Notes under the pieces: generated by a model
The model's database searches: none
The model's input: only the letters and a program-made list of their open reading frames with translations
What the model was told of the DNA's origin: nothing
Shown: positions 1 through 5,643 of the stretch, one piece after another
How positions within the stretch are numbered: the stretch's first letter is position 1
Layout: each line of letters begins with the position of its first letter
Made by a program: the position numbers and the translations under genes
Assembly (NCBI GenBank): GCA_964541025.1
Contig: CAZIOW010000034.1
Span: forward strand, 1-12,061
Direction: 5' to 3'
DNA from: JAGDXO01 sp964541025
GTDB lineage: Archaea > Thermoplasmatota > Thermoplasmata > Thermoplasmatales > GCA-001856825
DNA: 12,061 bases

Positions 1-2
1 AC

Positions 3-242
3 AATAACATCCATTATCTGCCTCTTTGGTCTATGATACATTTGATTGAGAAGCATTATCATTTTTCTTTTCATTTAGAGATGAATAACCATTGTGTCTT
101 ATTGATTTTAGGTAAAGACAATAATTATTATCCGCTCGACCCCGCTTGTGATGAATACTATAATAAAAATGGAATAATTGAAAGATCAGAATTTGTAGAT
201 TTATTTGGAAAATATGTAATAAAAATAAATTTAATTTACTAG
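3..242 (+). CDS. 3' end of an unidentified protein, possibly C39-like peptidase (partial)
   Basis: The frame is open from the left edge of the window to the TAG at 240-242, so this is probably the last ~79 codons of a longer gene. An internal ATG at 33 would give a 69-residue product but has no clear signal in front of it. The segment with H, then VLLILG, then YYPLDPA (about 19 residues apart from His to Asp) resembles the His...Asp-Pro half of papain-like C39/C39_2 peptidase folds, where the His and Asp complete a triad whose Cys would lie upstream, outside the window. This is a weak pattern match and I do not otherwise recognise the family. No signal peptide or membrane segment is visible. 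I counted 63 G+C in the first 240 bases (about 26%), clearly lower than the housekeeping genes further right, which could mean an accessory or recently acquired gene. Confidence 0.4.
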   Translation, partial: NNIHYLPLWSMIHLIEKHYHFSFHLEMNNHCVLLILGKDNNYYPLDPACDEYYNKNGIIERSEFVDLFGKYVIKINLIY

Positions 243-257
243 TTAAATTTTTTTAAC
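242..257 (+). terminator. AT-rich hairpin and T-tract after the left-edge gene
   Basis: Starting at the last base of the TAG stop, a perfect 6 bp inverted repeat GTTAAA/TTTAAC (242-247 and 252-257) encloses four T, giving seven consecutive T on the coding strand (248-254). Archaeal RNA polymerase terminates at T-tracts, so this is a good 3' end for the partial gene. The stem contains no G+C-rich core, so the T-run rather than the hairpin may be what matters. Confidence 0.4.
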
Positions 258-431
258 ACACAATGATTTTGATAAGGCATCTTTATTAAAGGTGTTTTAT
301 ACATATATTGAAAAATGATCAATTAAATTTTAGACTTTTTAATTTTTTAATTAGTAAAATTCGTGACGCTATGCTCTAATCTTAGAAAATTGAAAGATTC
401 TCAATAAATAAACCATAAAATGTGAAAGAGC

Positions 432-438
432 TATAAAG
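432..438 (+). promoter_or_regulatory. TATA box of the phosphoesterase gene
   Basis: TATAAAG is centred about 33 bp before the ATG at 468, which predicts a transcription start within roughly 10 nt of the start codon and so a leaderless or very short-leader mRNA. No Shine-Dalgarno sequence is present before the ATG. The TATATA at 457-462 lies too close to the ATG to serve as the TBP site. The rest of 258-467 is AT-rich low-complexity sequence in which I see no gene. Confidence 0.4.
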
Positions 439-467
439 TTAAATCATTTTTATCAATATATATTTTA

Positions 468-1133
468 ATGGTAAAGACAGCTTGCATAATAGCGGATCTC
501 CACGGTCACCCTAAAACGATGAGATTTATTGAGCTTGCAGTCAAAAGGGGATGTGACTATATTCTGATAGCAGGGGACATTACATCAGCTGATCTCGGTA
601 ATTCCCCATCACCTGTCTTCTCATTCCTCGATTCTCTTGGAATACCAGTTATTGCTGTTCTTGGGAACAGCGACAGACTTGAATTCCTTGATGATTACGC
701 TGGACTCAGCAATGTGAAGATTCTTCATTTCAGTTCAGAATACATTGGAGATAGATTGATAATTGGAGTATCAGGAGTTCAAACCCAAGACCATGGTTCC
801 TTTTACTATCTCACTGATGCACAGTTCTATCACGGTCTTAAGAGGGTGTACGAGGATAGAGGCAAGCCAGAGCATTTCATACTGCTCTCCCATGCTCCGC
901 CATATGGTTACGCAGACGAGATGAGAGACGGAGAACATATAGGATCAAGGGGACTGAGAAGATTTGATAATGAGTTTGCTCCAGATATACATATCTGCGG
1001 TCATGTACACGAAGCCAGAGGTATTTACAGTAACGGGAAAACAACGGTAATTAATCCTGGTATTCAGAGACCCGATCAACCTGTTTTAACCCTTAATATC
1101 CCTGAAATGAGTCTTGGAATATTGGAGCTTTAG
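468..1133 (+). CDS. Calcineurin-like metallophosphoesterase
   Basis: A 221-residue cytosolic phosphoesterase of the calcineurin-like superfamily (YfcE/Icc-related archaeal group). All metal-binding motifs are present in order: D10-x-H12 in ADLHG, G36-D37, G66-N67-S68-D69 (the usual GNH/GNxD block), H142 in HAPP, and G178-H179-V180-H181. Two divalent metals would be held by D10, H12, D37, N67, H142, H179 and H181, and the enzyme should hydrolyse a phosphomonoester or phosphodiester. The substrate cannot be told from sequence. The length is normal for single-domain members, and no signal peptide or membrane segment is present. It appears to be transcribed alone, with its own TATA box upstream and a hairpin just after the stop. 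The ATG at 468 is supported by TATA spacing and by the family's usual position of the first DxH motif near residue 10. Confidence 0.9.
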   Translation: MVKTACIIADLHGHPKTMRFIELAVKRGCDYILIAGDITSADLGNSPSPVFSFLDSLGIPVIAVLGNSDRLEFLDDYAGLSNVKILHFSSEYIGDRLIIGVSGVQTQDHGSFYYLTDAQFYHGLKRVYEDRGKPEHFILLSHAPPYGYADEMRDGEHIGSRGLRRFDNEFAPDIHICGHVHEARGIYSNGKTTVINPGIQRPDQPVLTLNIPEMSLGILEL

Positions 1134-1136
1134 ATT

Positions 1137-1164
1137 AATGATCCCACTGGTATCAGTAATCATT
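1137..1164 (+). terminator. Hairpin after the phosphoesterase gene
   Basis: An interrupted inverted repeat starts 4 nt after the TAG: AATGAT (1137-1142), ACTG (1146-1149), a GTAT loop, CAGT (1154-1157), then ATCATT (1159-1164), running into TTTT. The two stem segments are separated by an asymmetric CCC/A internal bulge. The placement suggests a transcript end or a 3'-stabilising structure. Confidence 0.4.
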
Positions 1165-1220
1165 TTCTCTTATATTAATTAGGGAAAATCTGTTTATTGA
1201 AATGTAAACAGTAATAGTGA

Positions 1221-1320
1221 ACTCTCAAATTCTATTATAATCTCTATGCACAGAGATTGAATCATAAAGATGAAAAAGAATTAAGTATGACATTTGTCAT
1301 ATCTCAATATAAGTGAGAGT
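1221..1320 (+). other. Nested inverted repeats upstream of the FtsZ-like gene (possible structured RNA or operators)
   Basis: Four inverted repeats fall within 100 bp. ACTCTCA (1221-1227) is complementary to TGAGAGT (1314-1320). AATCTCT (1239-1245) pairs with AGAGATT (1252-1258) across a 6 nt loop. TATGACATTTGTCATA (1286-1301) is a 7+2+7 palindrome. TCTCA (1302-1306) pairs with TGAGA (1314-1318). As RNA, the outer 7 bp stem with two internal hairpins would make a three-way junction. As DNA, the 16 bp palindrome just before a TATA-like element could be an operator. Which of these is real cannot be decided from one sequence. Confidence 0.3.
1305..1313 (+). promoter_or_regulatory. TATA-like element of the FtsZ-like gene
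   Basis: CAATATAAG is a plausible TATA box. A start about 25 nt downstream would fall near 1333-1335, leaving a leader of roughly 70 nt before the ATG at 1407. That leader would begin at or next to an ATG (1333) that opens a 19-codon frame. Immediately downstream of the TATA element is a 12 bp-spaced direct repeat GAGTATGA (1317-1324 and 1329-1336). Confidence 0.35.
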
Positions 1321-1332
1321 ATGAGCGTGAGT

Positions 1333-1392
1333 ATGAACAAATCACAACAACAGTCAGAATTCTTTGGGAATAAGTTATCAATTGTAAAATAA
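1333..1392 (+). other. Possible 19-codon leader ORF before the FtsZ-like gene
   Basis: The ATG at 1333 sits where a leaderless transcript from the TATA-like element at 1305-1313 should start. It opens the frame MNKSQQQSEFFGNKLSIVK and stops at TAA 1390-1392. The stop overlaps the ribosome-binding site of the downstream gene (GGGGTGA from 1392), an arrangement that would couple the two translations. An in-frame ATG at 1321 would add four residues. There is no homology evidence, so this is a candidate only. Confidence 0.2.
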
Positions 1393-1398
1393 GGGGTG
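1391..1398 (+). promoter_or_regulatory. Ribosome-binding site of the FtsZ-like gene
   Basis: AGGGGTGA, with its GGTGA matching the archaeal anti-Shine-Dalgarno, lies 8 nt before the ATG at 1407. This fixes that start and implies a leadered mRNA, unlike most neighbours here. Confidence 0.5.
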
Positions 1399-1406
1399 AA
1401 TCAAGA

Positions 1407-2342
1407 ATGGATGGAAATGAAATAGCCAAAGCAGATGTAAAGGTATTCGGATGCGGAGGAAGCGGTATTAATATCATACAGAGAATCCACAAATCGGGTA
1501 TTCCGGGAATACAGACTATAGCTGTTAGTGACAATGTGATGAAACTTTTAGAAGCAACAGTAGATAGAAAGATCCTTACAGGTAGGAAGTCTACAAAAGG
1601 GATAGGTGGCTACAGCCTGGAGGCCATAGAGAGGGATCTGACAGAGATTGAGTCAGATATGAAGAAGAGTCTTGAGGGATGCAATGTTGCAATACTTGCA
1701 GCCGGTCTTGGAGGTAGATCCTCAAGTGTCATTCCCGGATACATCTCAAGGGTGGCAAAGGAAATGGACCCGGAGGTAATGGTAATTGGAATAGTGACCT
1801 TACCATCAGGTTTTGAAGGAAAGATAAGGAAGGATAATGCAATATACGGCCTTAGAAAGATGATTGATTCCTGTGATACTGTAATATTATTTTCCTTGGA
1901 TTCCCTCTTTAAAATTTATGAAGGAATTCCTCTTGACAGGACATTTTTGGTAGCAGATGAATTTTTTAATATTATAATAAACAGTATTTTATCTGTAATT
2001 GATGAAGAAATGGGAGAAAGAGGAATGAATGAACTCAGGGAAATATTTGGAAGAGGAAAGATGGGTACTATAGGCATAGGGGAATCTGAAGATACTTCAT
2101 CTCCTTTAACAAAGGCCACGGAGGAAGCACTGCAATCTCCTCTTATAATTGGAGAGATGAAGGAGGCGGATACAGTAATTATGATTATAAATTCTGGACA
2201 TGATATTTCACAGTCTGAAAGAGATGAAGCAGCTTCCCTGGTAAAGGAAAGGATTGAAACATCTGCCATGTTAAAAATTCATAATCAACTGGATCCCGAT
2301 ATGAAAGATACTGTGAATGTAATCATACTCTTTCTTGGATGA
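1407..2342 (+). CDS. Divergent FtsZ/tubulin-family protein with altered GTPase motifs
   Basis: A 311-residue FtsZ homologue. Residues 13-27 (VFGCGGSGINIIQRI) match the FtsZ T1 loop, 88-103 (SLEGCNVAILAAGLGG) the strand leading to T4, 124-150 the TLP...FEG...NA..GL block, 178-198 the ADE helix, and 219-310 the C-terminal domain including GIGE (223-226). Key FtsZ motifs are changed. The canonical GGGTGTG of T4 is here GGRSSSV (102-108), the T3 GAGG loop is GIGGYS (65-70), and the NxDxxD of T7 is replaced by GMNELRE (206-212). The protein ends right after the last core strand, without the disordered tail and terminal peptide that bind SepF or membrane anchors. It may therefore be a regulatory, structural or inactive FtsZ paralogue rather than the ring-forming GTPase. 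The ATG is chosen because GGGGTGA lies 7-8 nt upstream. It is transcribed alone and is convergent with a tRNA gene. Confidence 0.8.
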   Translation: MDGNEIAKADVKVFGCGGSGINIIQRIHKSGIPGIQTIAVSDNVMKLLEATVDRKILTGRKSTKGIGGYSLEAIERDLTEIESDMKKSLEGCNVAILAAGLGGRSSSVIPGYISRVAKEMDPEVMVIGIVTLPSGFEGKIRKDNAIYGLRKMIDSCDTVILFSLDSLFKIYEGIPLDRTFLVADEFFNIIINSILSVIDEEMGERGMNELREIFGRGKMGTIGIGESEDTSSPLTKATEEALQSPLIIGEMKEADTVIMIINSGHDISQSERDEAASLVKERIETSAMLKIHNQLDPDMKDTVNVIILFLG

Positions 2343-2467
2343 ACGGAGAAGTCCAATGATGACAGAATAAATTAAATGGCAAATTGCTTAAATATTGAAG
2401 GATCTTAGAATAAAGGCAAACATCATCTTCCCTATCAGTGATTAGAGGGTTTCGATTTTTATATTAA

Positions 2468-2540
2468 AGCCACCAGAGGGATTTGAACCCTCGACCTGCT
2501 GATTACGAATCAGCTGCTCTTCCTGCTGAGCTATGGTGGC
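2468..2540 (-). tRNA. tRNA-Thr (anticodon CGU)
   Basis: On the minus strand a complete cloverleaf can be drawn. The acceptor stem GCCACCA/TGGTGGC is perfect (7 bp). The D-stem is GCTC/GAGC with an 8 nt loop, the anticodon stem is GCTGA/TCAGC with loop TTCGTAA, the variable loop has 5 nt, and the T-stem GAGGG/CCCTC carries loop TTCAAAT. The anticodon CGT lies at complement 2505-2507 and reads the threonine codon ACG. The unpaired base after the acceptor stem is T73, as is common in archaeal tRNA-Thr. CCA is not encoded and there is no intron. It sits alone, convergent with the FtsZ-like gene and divergent from the thermosome gene. Confidence 0.96.
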
Positions 2541-2560
2541 ACTTAGGGTCTATGTACTGC

Positions 2561-2572
2561 ATATATATTTTA
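2561..2572 (-). promoter_or_regulatory. TATA box of tRNA-Thr
   Basis: Read on the minus strand this is AAAATATATAT, centred about 26 bp before the first base of the mature tRNA (2540). This is the expected archaeal box A spacing. Confidence 0.5.
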
Positions 2573-2655
2573 ATTTCTATCCCCTTCTCATATAGGAATT
2601 ACAGCAATATTTCTTGCTTTATTCTAAATGTTTAATTCTACTGTTATAGCATATG

Positions 2656-2663
2656 TTTATATA
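2656..2663 (+). promoter_or_regulatory. TATA box of the thermosome gene
   Basis: TTTATATA is centred about 43 bp before the ATG at 2702. It predicts a start near 2685 and so a short leader holding the GAGGTG ribosome-binding site (2686-2691, 10 nt before the ATG). The box is flanked by an 8 bp inverted repeat TTTATTCT (2618-2625)/AGAATAAA (2666-2673). In sequence this AT-rich, that may be chance. Confidence 0.5.
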
Positions 2664-2701
2664 GAAGAATAAAATACTGAAAAACGAGGTGTTAAAGTTC
2701 A

Positions 2702-4336
2702 ATGATGCCAGGACAACCAATATTTATTTTAAAGGAAGGGTCGAAGAGAGAATCTGGTAAGAATGCAATGCAGAACAATATAAATGCTGCTAAAGCGATA
2801 GCCGATGCAGTTAAGACCACGCTTGGACCAAGAGGAATGGACAAGATGCTGGTCGATTCTCTCGGAGATATAGTAATAACAAATGATGGTGTAACCATTC
2901 TCAAGGAGATGGATATTGACCATCCGGCAGCAAAAATGATGGTAGAAGTCTCCAAAACTCAAGATCAGGAGGTTGGAGATGGAACAACAACAGCTGCTGT
3001 CCTTGCGGGAGAATTACTTAGAAAGGCAGAGGACCTTCTTAACCAGAATGTTCATCCGACTGTAATAGCATCGGGATACAGAATGGCTGCTGAAAAGGCA
3101 AAGGAAATTCTAAGCGGGATTTCAATGCCGATAAAGGATGAAGAGAAGCTTCTTCTCAAAATAGCGAATACAGCGTTGAATTCAAAGAGCGCTTCAACTT
3201 CCAAGTCAAAGCTTGGGGATATTTCGGTAAAGGCAGTATTGCAGGTAAAGCAGGAAAGGGATGGAAAAGTTATAGTGGATATGGATGATATTCAGCTTGT
3301 AAAGAAACAGGGCGGAGCCATTGATGATACACAGCTTATTCATGGAATCATAGTGGATAAGGAAAGGGTTCACCCCGGAATGCCGACCTTTGTAAACAAT
3401 GCAAAAATTGCGCTTCTAAATTTTGCACTGGAAATTAAAAAACCAGAATTTGATACATCCATCAGGATTGAAGATCCTCAGGCCATAGGAAGATTCAAGA
3501 AACAGGAAGAGAATATTCTCAAAGAGATGGTTGAGAAGATCAAGGCCAGTGGAGCAAATGTTGTGTTAACTCAGAAAGGAATAGACGACCTTGCCATGCA
3601 TTTCCTTGCAAAGGATGGAATATATGCAGCAAGGAGAGTCAAGAAGAGTGACATGGATAAACTGGCTAAGGCAATAGGGGGAAATATTATAACGAATCTT
3701 GATGATTTAACATCACAGGACCTTGGATATGCGGAGAGAGTTGAAGAAATAAAGATAGGTGAGGATCACCTGACATTTGTCACAGGATGCAGGAATCCAA
3801 AGGCAGTTTCAATACTCATCAGGGGAGGAACCGAGCACGTTGTGGACGAGATAGAGAGAAGCATAATTGATTCACTCCACGTCGTCGCTGCAGCCCTAGA
3901 GGATGGAAAGGTTGTCCCTGGAGGAGGAGCAGCAGCCACAGAGATTGCCCTCAGACTGAGAGAATACAGCGCAACAGTCGGGGGAAGAGAGCAACTCGCA
4001 ATTGAAAAGTTTGCAGAGGCCATGGAAATAATTCCAAGGACACTGTCTGAGAATGCTGGACTAGATGCAATCGGAATACTGATCGCATTGAAGAAGGAGC
4101 ATACAGATGGCAAGAAATATTATGGCGTCAACGTTTTCACAGGAAAGCCTGCGGATATGGTAGAACTTGGTGTAATAGAACCAATAAGAGTAGGAAGACA
4201 GGCTATTAACAGCGCAACAGATGCGGCTGTTATGATATTGAGAATAGATGATGTAATAGCTACAAAGTCTTCTGGCGGAGGAATGCCAAAGACTCCCGGA
4301 GGACCTCAGGGTGGCGGGGCTTCCGGAGAAGACTAA
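2702..4336 (+). CDS. thsB: Thermosome (group II chaperonin) subunit, beta type
   Basis: A 544-residue ATP-dependent chaperonin subunit that assembles into a double-ring cage with a built-in lid and folds cytosolic proteins. The family length is about 540-550. Signatures seen are GQPIFILKEG at 4-13, TLGPRGMDKMLVD at 40-52, NDGVTILKEM at 61-70, and the ATPase loop GDGTTT at 92-97. VVPGGGAA, with its glycine triplet at 407-409, lies in the second half of the split equatorial domain. A Gly-rich GGGMP...GGPQGGGASGED tail, typical of the family, ends the protein inside the cavity. The N-terminus resembles Thermoplasma beta more than alpha subunits as I remember them, so a second subunit gene is expected elsewhere. 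A GAGGTG box supports the start. ATG 2702 or the adjacent ATG 2705 would differ by one residue. Confidence 0.97.
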   Translation: MMPGQPIFILKEGSKRESGKNAMQNNINAAKAIADAVKTTLGPRGMDKMLVDSLGDIVITNDGVTILKEMDIDHPAAKMMVEVSKTQDQEVGDGTTTAAVLAGELLRKAEDLLNQNVHPTVIASGYRMAAEKAKEILSGISMPIKDEEKLLLKIANTALNSKSASTSKSKLGDISVKAVLQVKQERDGKVIVDMDDIQLVKKQGGAIDDTQLIHGIIVDKERVHPGMPTFVNNAKIALLNFALEIKKPEFDTSIRIEDPQAIGRFKKQEENILKEMVEKIKASGANVVLTQKGIDDLAMHFLAKDGIYAARRVKKSDMDKLAKAIGGNIITNLDDLTSQDLGYAERVEEIKIGEDHLTFVTGCRNPKAVSILIRGGTEHVVDEIERSIIDSLHVVAAALEDGKVVPGGGAAATEIALRLREYSATVGGREQLAIEKFAEAMEIIPRTLSENAGLDAIGILIALKKEHTDGKKYYGVNVFTGKPADMVELGVIEPIRVGRQAINSATDAAVMILRIDDVIATKSSGGGMPKTPGGPQGGGASGED

Positions 4337-4338
4337 AC

Positions 4339-4345
4339 TATAAAA
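4339..4345 (+). promoter_or_regulatory. TATA box of the UPF0145-kinase unit
   Basis: TATAAAA begins 3 bp after the thermosome stop and is centred 33 bp before the ATG at 4375, predicting a leader of only a few nucleotides. It overlaps the T-rich termination zone of the thermosome gene. Confidence 0.5.
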
Positions 4346-4367
4346 TTTTTTATATCTGTTTTTTCTT
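4346..4367 (+). terminator. T-tract terminator of the thermosome gene
   Basis: Two runs of six T (4346-4351 and 4359-4364) follow 10-28 nt after the TAA, with no stable hairpin. This is the usual archaeal oligo-T termination signal. Confidence 0.45.
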
Positions 4368-4374
4368 AACCTTT

Positions 4375-4761
4375 ATGTACGCAGGAAATTACAATACTTC
4401 ATCGCCTGATATGATTGTTGTGAGTACCCCATATATACCTGGTTATAAGATTACAAATGTTTTAGGGTTCACCTGGGGACTTATTGTCAGATCAAGGGGA
4501 CTAGGGGGAAATGTTGTTGCATCCTTAAGAACAATTGCTGGGGGGGAAATAAAGGAGTATACACAGATGCTTGACCAGAGCAGGTACGAGGCTTTGGAAA
4601 GACTTAAACAGCATGCCAAGACACTCGGAGCAAATGCAGTTATAGAAGTAAGATTTGATTCCTCTGAAATAGGCCAGGTAATGTCAGAAATACTGGCATA
4701 TGGTACTGCAGTCATTGTAGAGAAAGAGGCATCACCTTCGCAACCAGTATCACTAAGATAA
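4375..4761 (+). CDS. UPF0145 / YbjQ-family protein
   Basis: A 128-residue protein of the YbjQ/UPF0145 family (DUF74, often labelled putative heavy-metal-binding). Family features in order are STPYIPGYKI (residues 18-27), GLIVRS (35-40), a LGGNVVASLR..AGG block, an amphipathic helix rich in charged residues with EALERLKQHA, LGANAVIEVRFD, and the closing YGTAVIVE. The family forms homopentameric rings in solved structures, and its biochemical role is not established. It has no membrane segment and probably acts in the cytosol. The first ATG is supported by the TATA spacing. An internal ATG (residue 13, at 4411) begins closer to the usual family start, so the first 12 residues may be a lineage-specific extension. 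Its stop codon directly abuts the ATG of the mevalonate kinase-like gene, so the two are almost certainly co-transcribed. Confidence 0.88.
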   Translation: MYAGNYNTSSPDMIVVSTPYIPGYKITNVLGFTWGLIVRSRGLGGNVVASLRTIAGGEIKEYTQMLDQSRYEALERLKQHAKTLGANAVIEVRFDSSEIGQVMSEILAYGTAVIVEKEASPSQPVSLR

Positions 4762-5643
4762 ATGCCTGTTTACGCTCCGCATAAAATTATACTGTTCGGT
4801 GAGCATGCGGTTGTATTTGGATATCCCGCGGTTTCAGCAACAGTTGACCTCTTTTCTAAAATAACGTTAATTCCGAATAAGAGCGGCAATATTTACAGCT
4901 CATTTGTAAGTAAAACCTTGAACTATCTTGGAATAAATGATGTTATAGTAAGGGTGGATACTGATGTACCTTCAGGATCAGGCCTTGGAACATCGTCCAT
5001 GATAATTGCAGGTATACTCTACCATGAGAGGAACTACGATAAATGGCAGCTCGCTAAGGAAGCTTTTGAGATTGAGTACTCAGTCCAGGGGATGGGAAGC
5101 CCAATTGATACCACGACCATAGTAGCAGGAGGGTACGTCATGACAAATGGAAACATCGGCATACCTCTCTGGGAGATAGAGAAAAATGGTAAACGATGGA
5201 GGTTTTCTAACATACCAGCAAAGGGAATTGATGTCATAATCGTTTACACTGGTCCAAAAGGATCCACAAGGGAGCAGGTGGCAAAAGTCAGGAAATTCTA
5301 TGAAAGAGGCAAGTTTGCAAGGGATATCATGGAAGAGATAGGTAATATAACCAATGAAGGTGTCAAACAGCTAATGACAGGCAATTTAGAGAGACTGGGG
5401 GAACTTATGAATGAGAATCATTCCCAGCTTAAAATTTTCGGAATTTCGACTGAAATAATTGAAAAGGTCGTTTCAATTGGAACGGAATACGGTTATGGTT
5501 CTAAGCTGACTGGTGCGGGCGGGGGAGGAGCAGTCATAATAATACCAAGAGATAAAGATAAAATAATCAAGAAATTGAAAGAAATGAATTTAATTTATTT
5601 TGTTACTTCTACCACAAATGTAGGCATTTTCAAGAGACCTTAG
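4762..5643 (+). CDS. Mevalonate kinase-like GHMP kinase
   Basis: A 293-residue GHMP-superfamily kinase matching archaeal mevalonate kinases, which make phosphomevalonate with ATP for archaeal isoprenoid lipids. Motif 1 is APHKIILFGEHAVV (5-18) with E14 and H15. The ATP loop VPSGSGLGTSS spans 69-79. The block QGMGSPIDTTT (109-119) carries the presumed catalytic Asp116, in the SP-x-D-T form I associate with methanogen enzymes. SKLTGAGGGGAV (247-258) is motif 3. All catalytic motifs look intact. The one oddity is His7 where PGK is usual. The start abuts the preceding TAA (TAAATG) and has no ribosome-binding site, so translation is probably coupled to the UPF0145 gene. The 3' end overlaps gyrA by 14 bp, tail to tail. 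Because Thermoplasma uses a mevalonate 3-phosphate route, the real substrate should be treated as open. Other GHMP sugar kinases are the alternative. Confidence 0.85.
   Translation: MPVYAPHKIILFGEHAVVFGYPAVSATVDLFSKITLIPNKSGNIYSSFVSKTLNYLGINDVIVRVDTDVPSGSGLGTSSMIIAGILYHERNYDKWQLAKEAFEIEYSVQGMGSPIDTTTIVAGGYVMTNGNIGIPLWEIEKNGKRWRFSNIPAKGIDVIIVYTGPKGSTREQVAKVRKFYERGKFARDIMEEIGNITNEGVKQLMTGNLERLGELMNENHSQLKIFGISTEIIEKVVSIGTEYGYGSKLTGAGGGGAVIIIPRDKDKIIKKLKEMNLIYFVTSTTNVGIFKRP

Noticed and set aside
326..361. AATTTTA/TAAAATT inverted repeat
   Set aside because: Made only of A and T in a region of roughly 25% G+C, so expected by chance.
457..462. TATATA directly before the phosphoesterase ATG
   Set aside because: Only about 8 bp from the start codon, too near to be the TBP site. 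TATAAAG at 432 fits better.
1916..2269. 117-codon minus-strand open frame inside the FtsZ-like gene
   Set aside because: Ser/Ile-rich shadow of the real gene, with no promoter or homology.
2450..2461. Short T-run as terminator for the FtsZ-like gene
   Set aside because: It lies more than 100 nt after the stop and next to the tRNA 3' end, with no run of six T or hairpin, so it is too weak to call.
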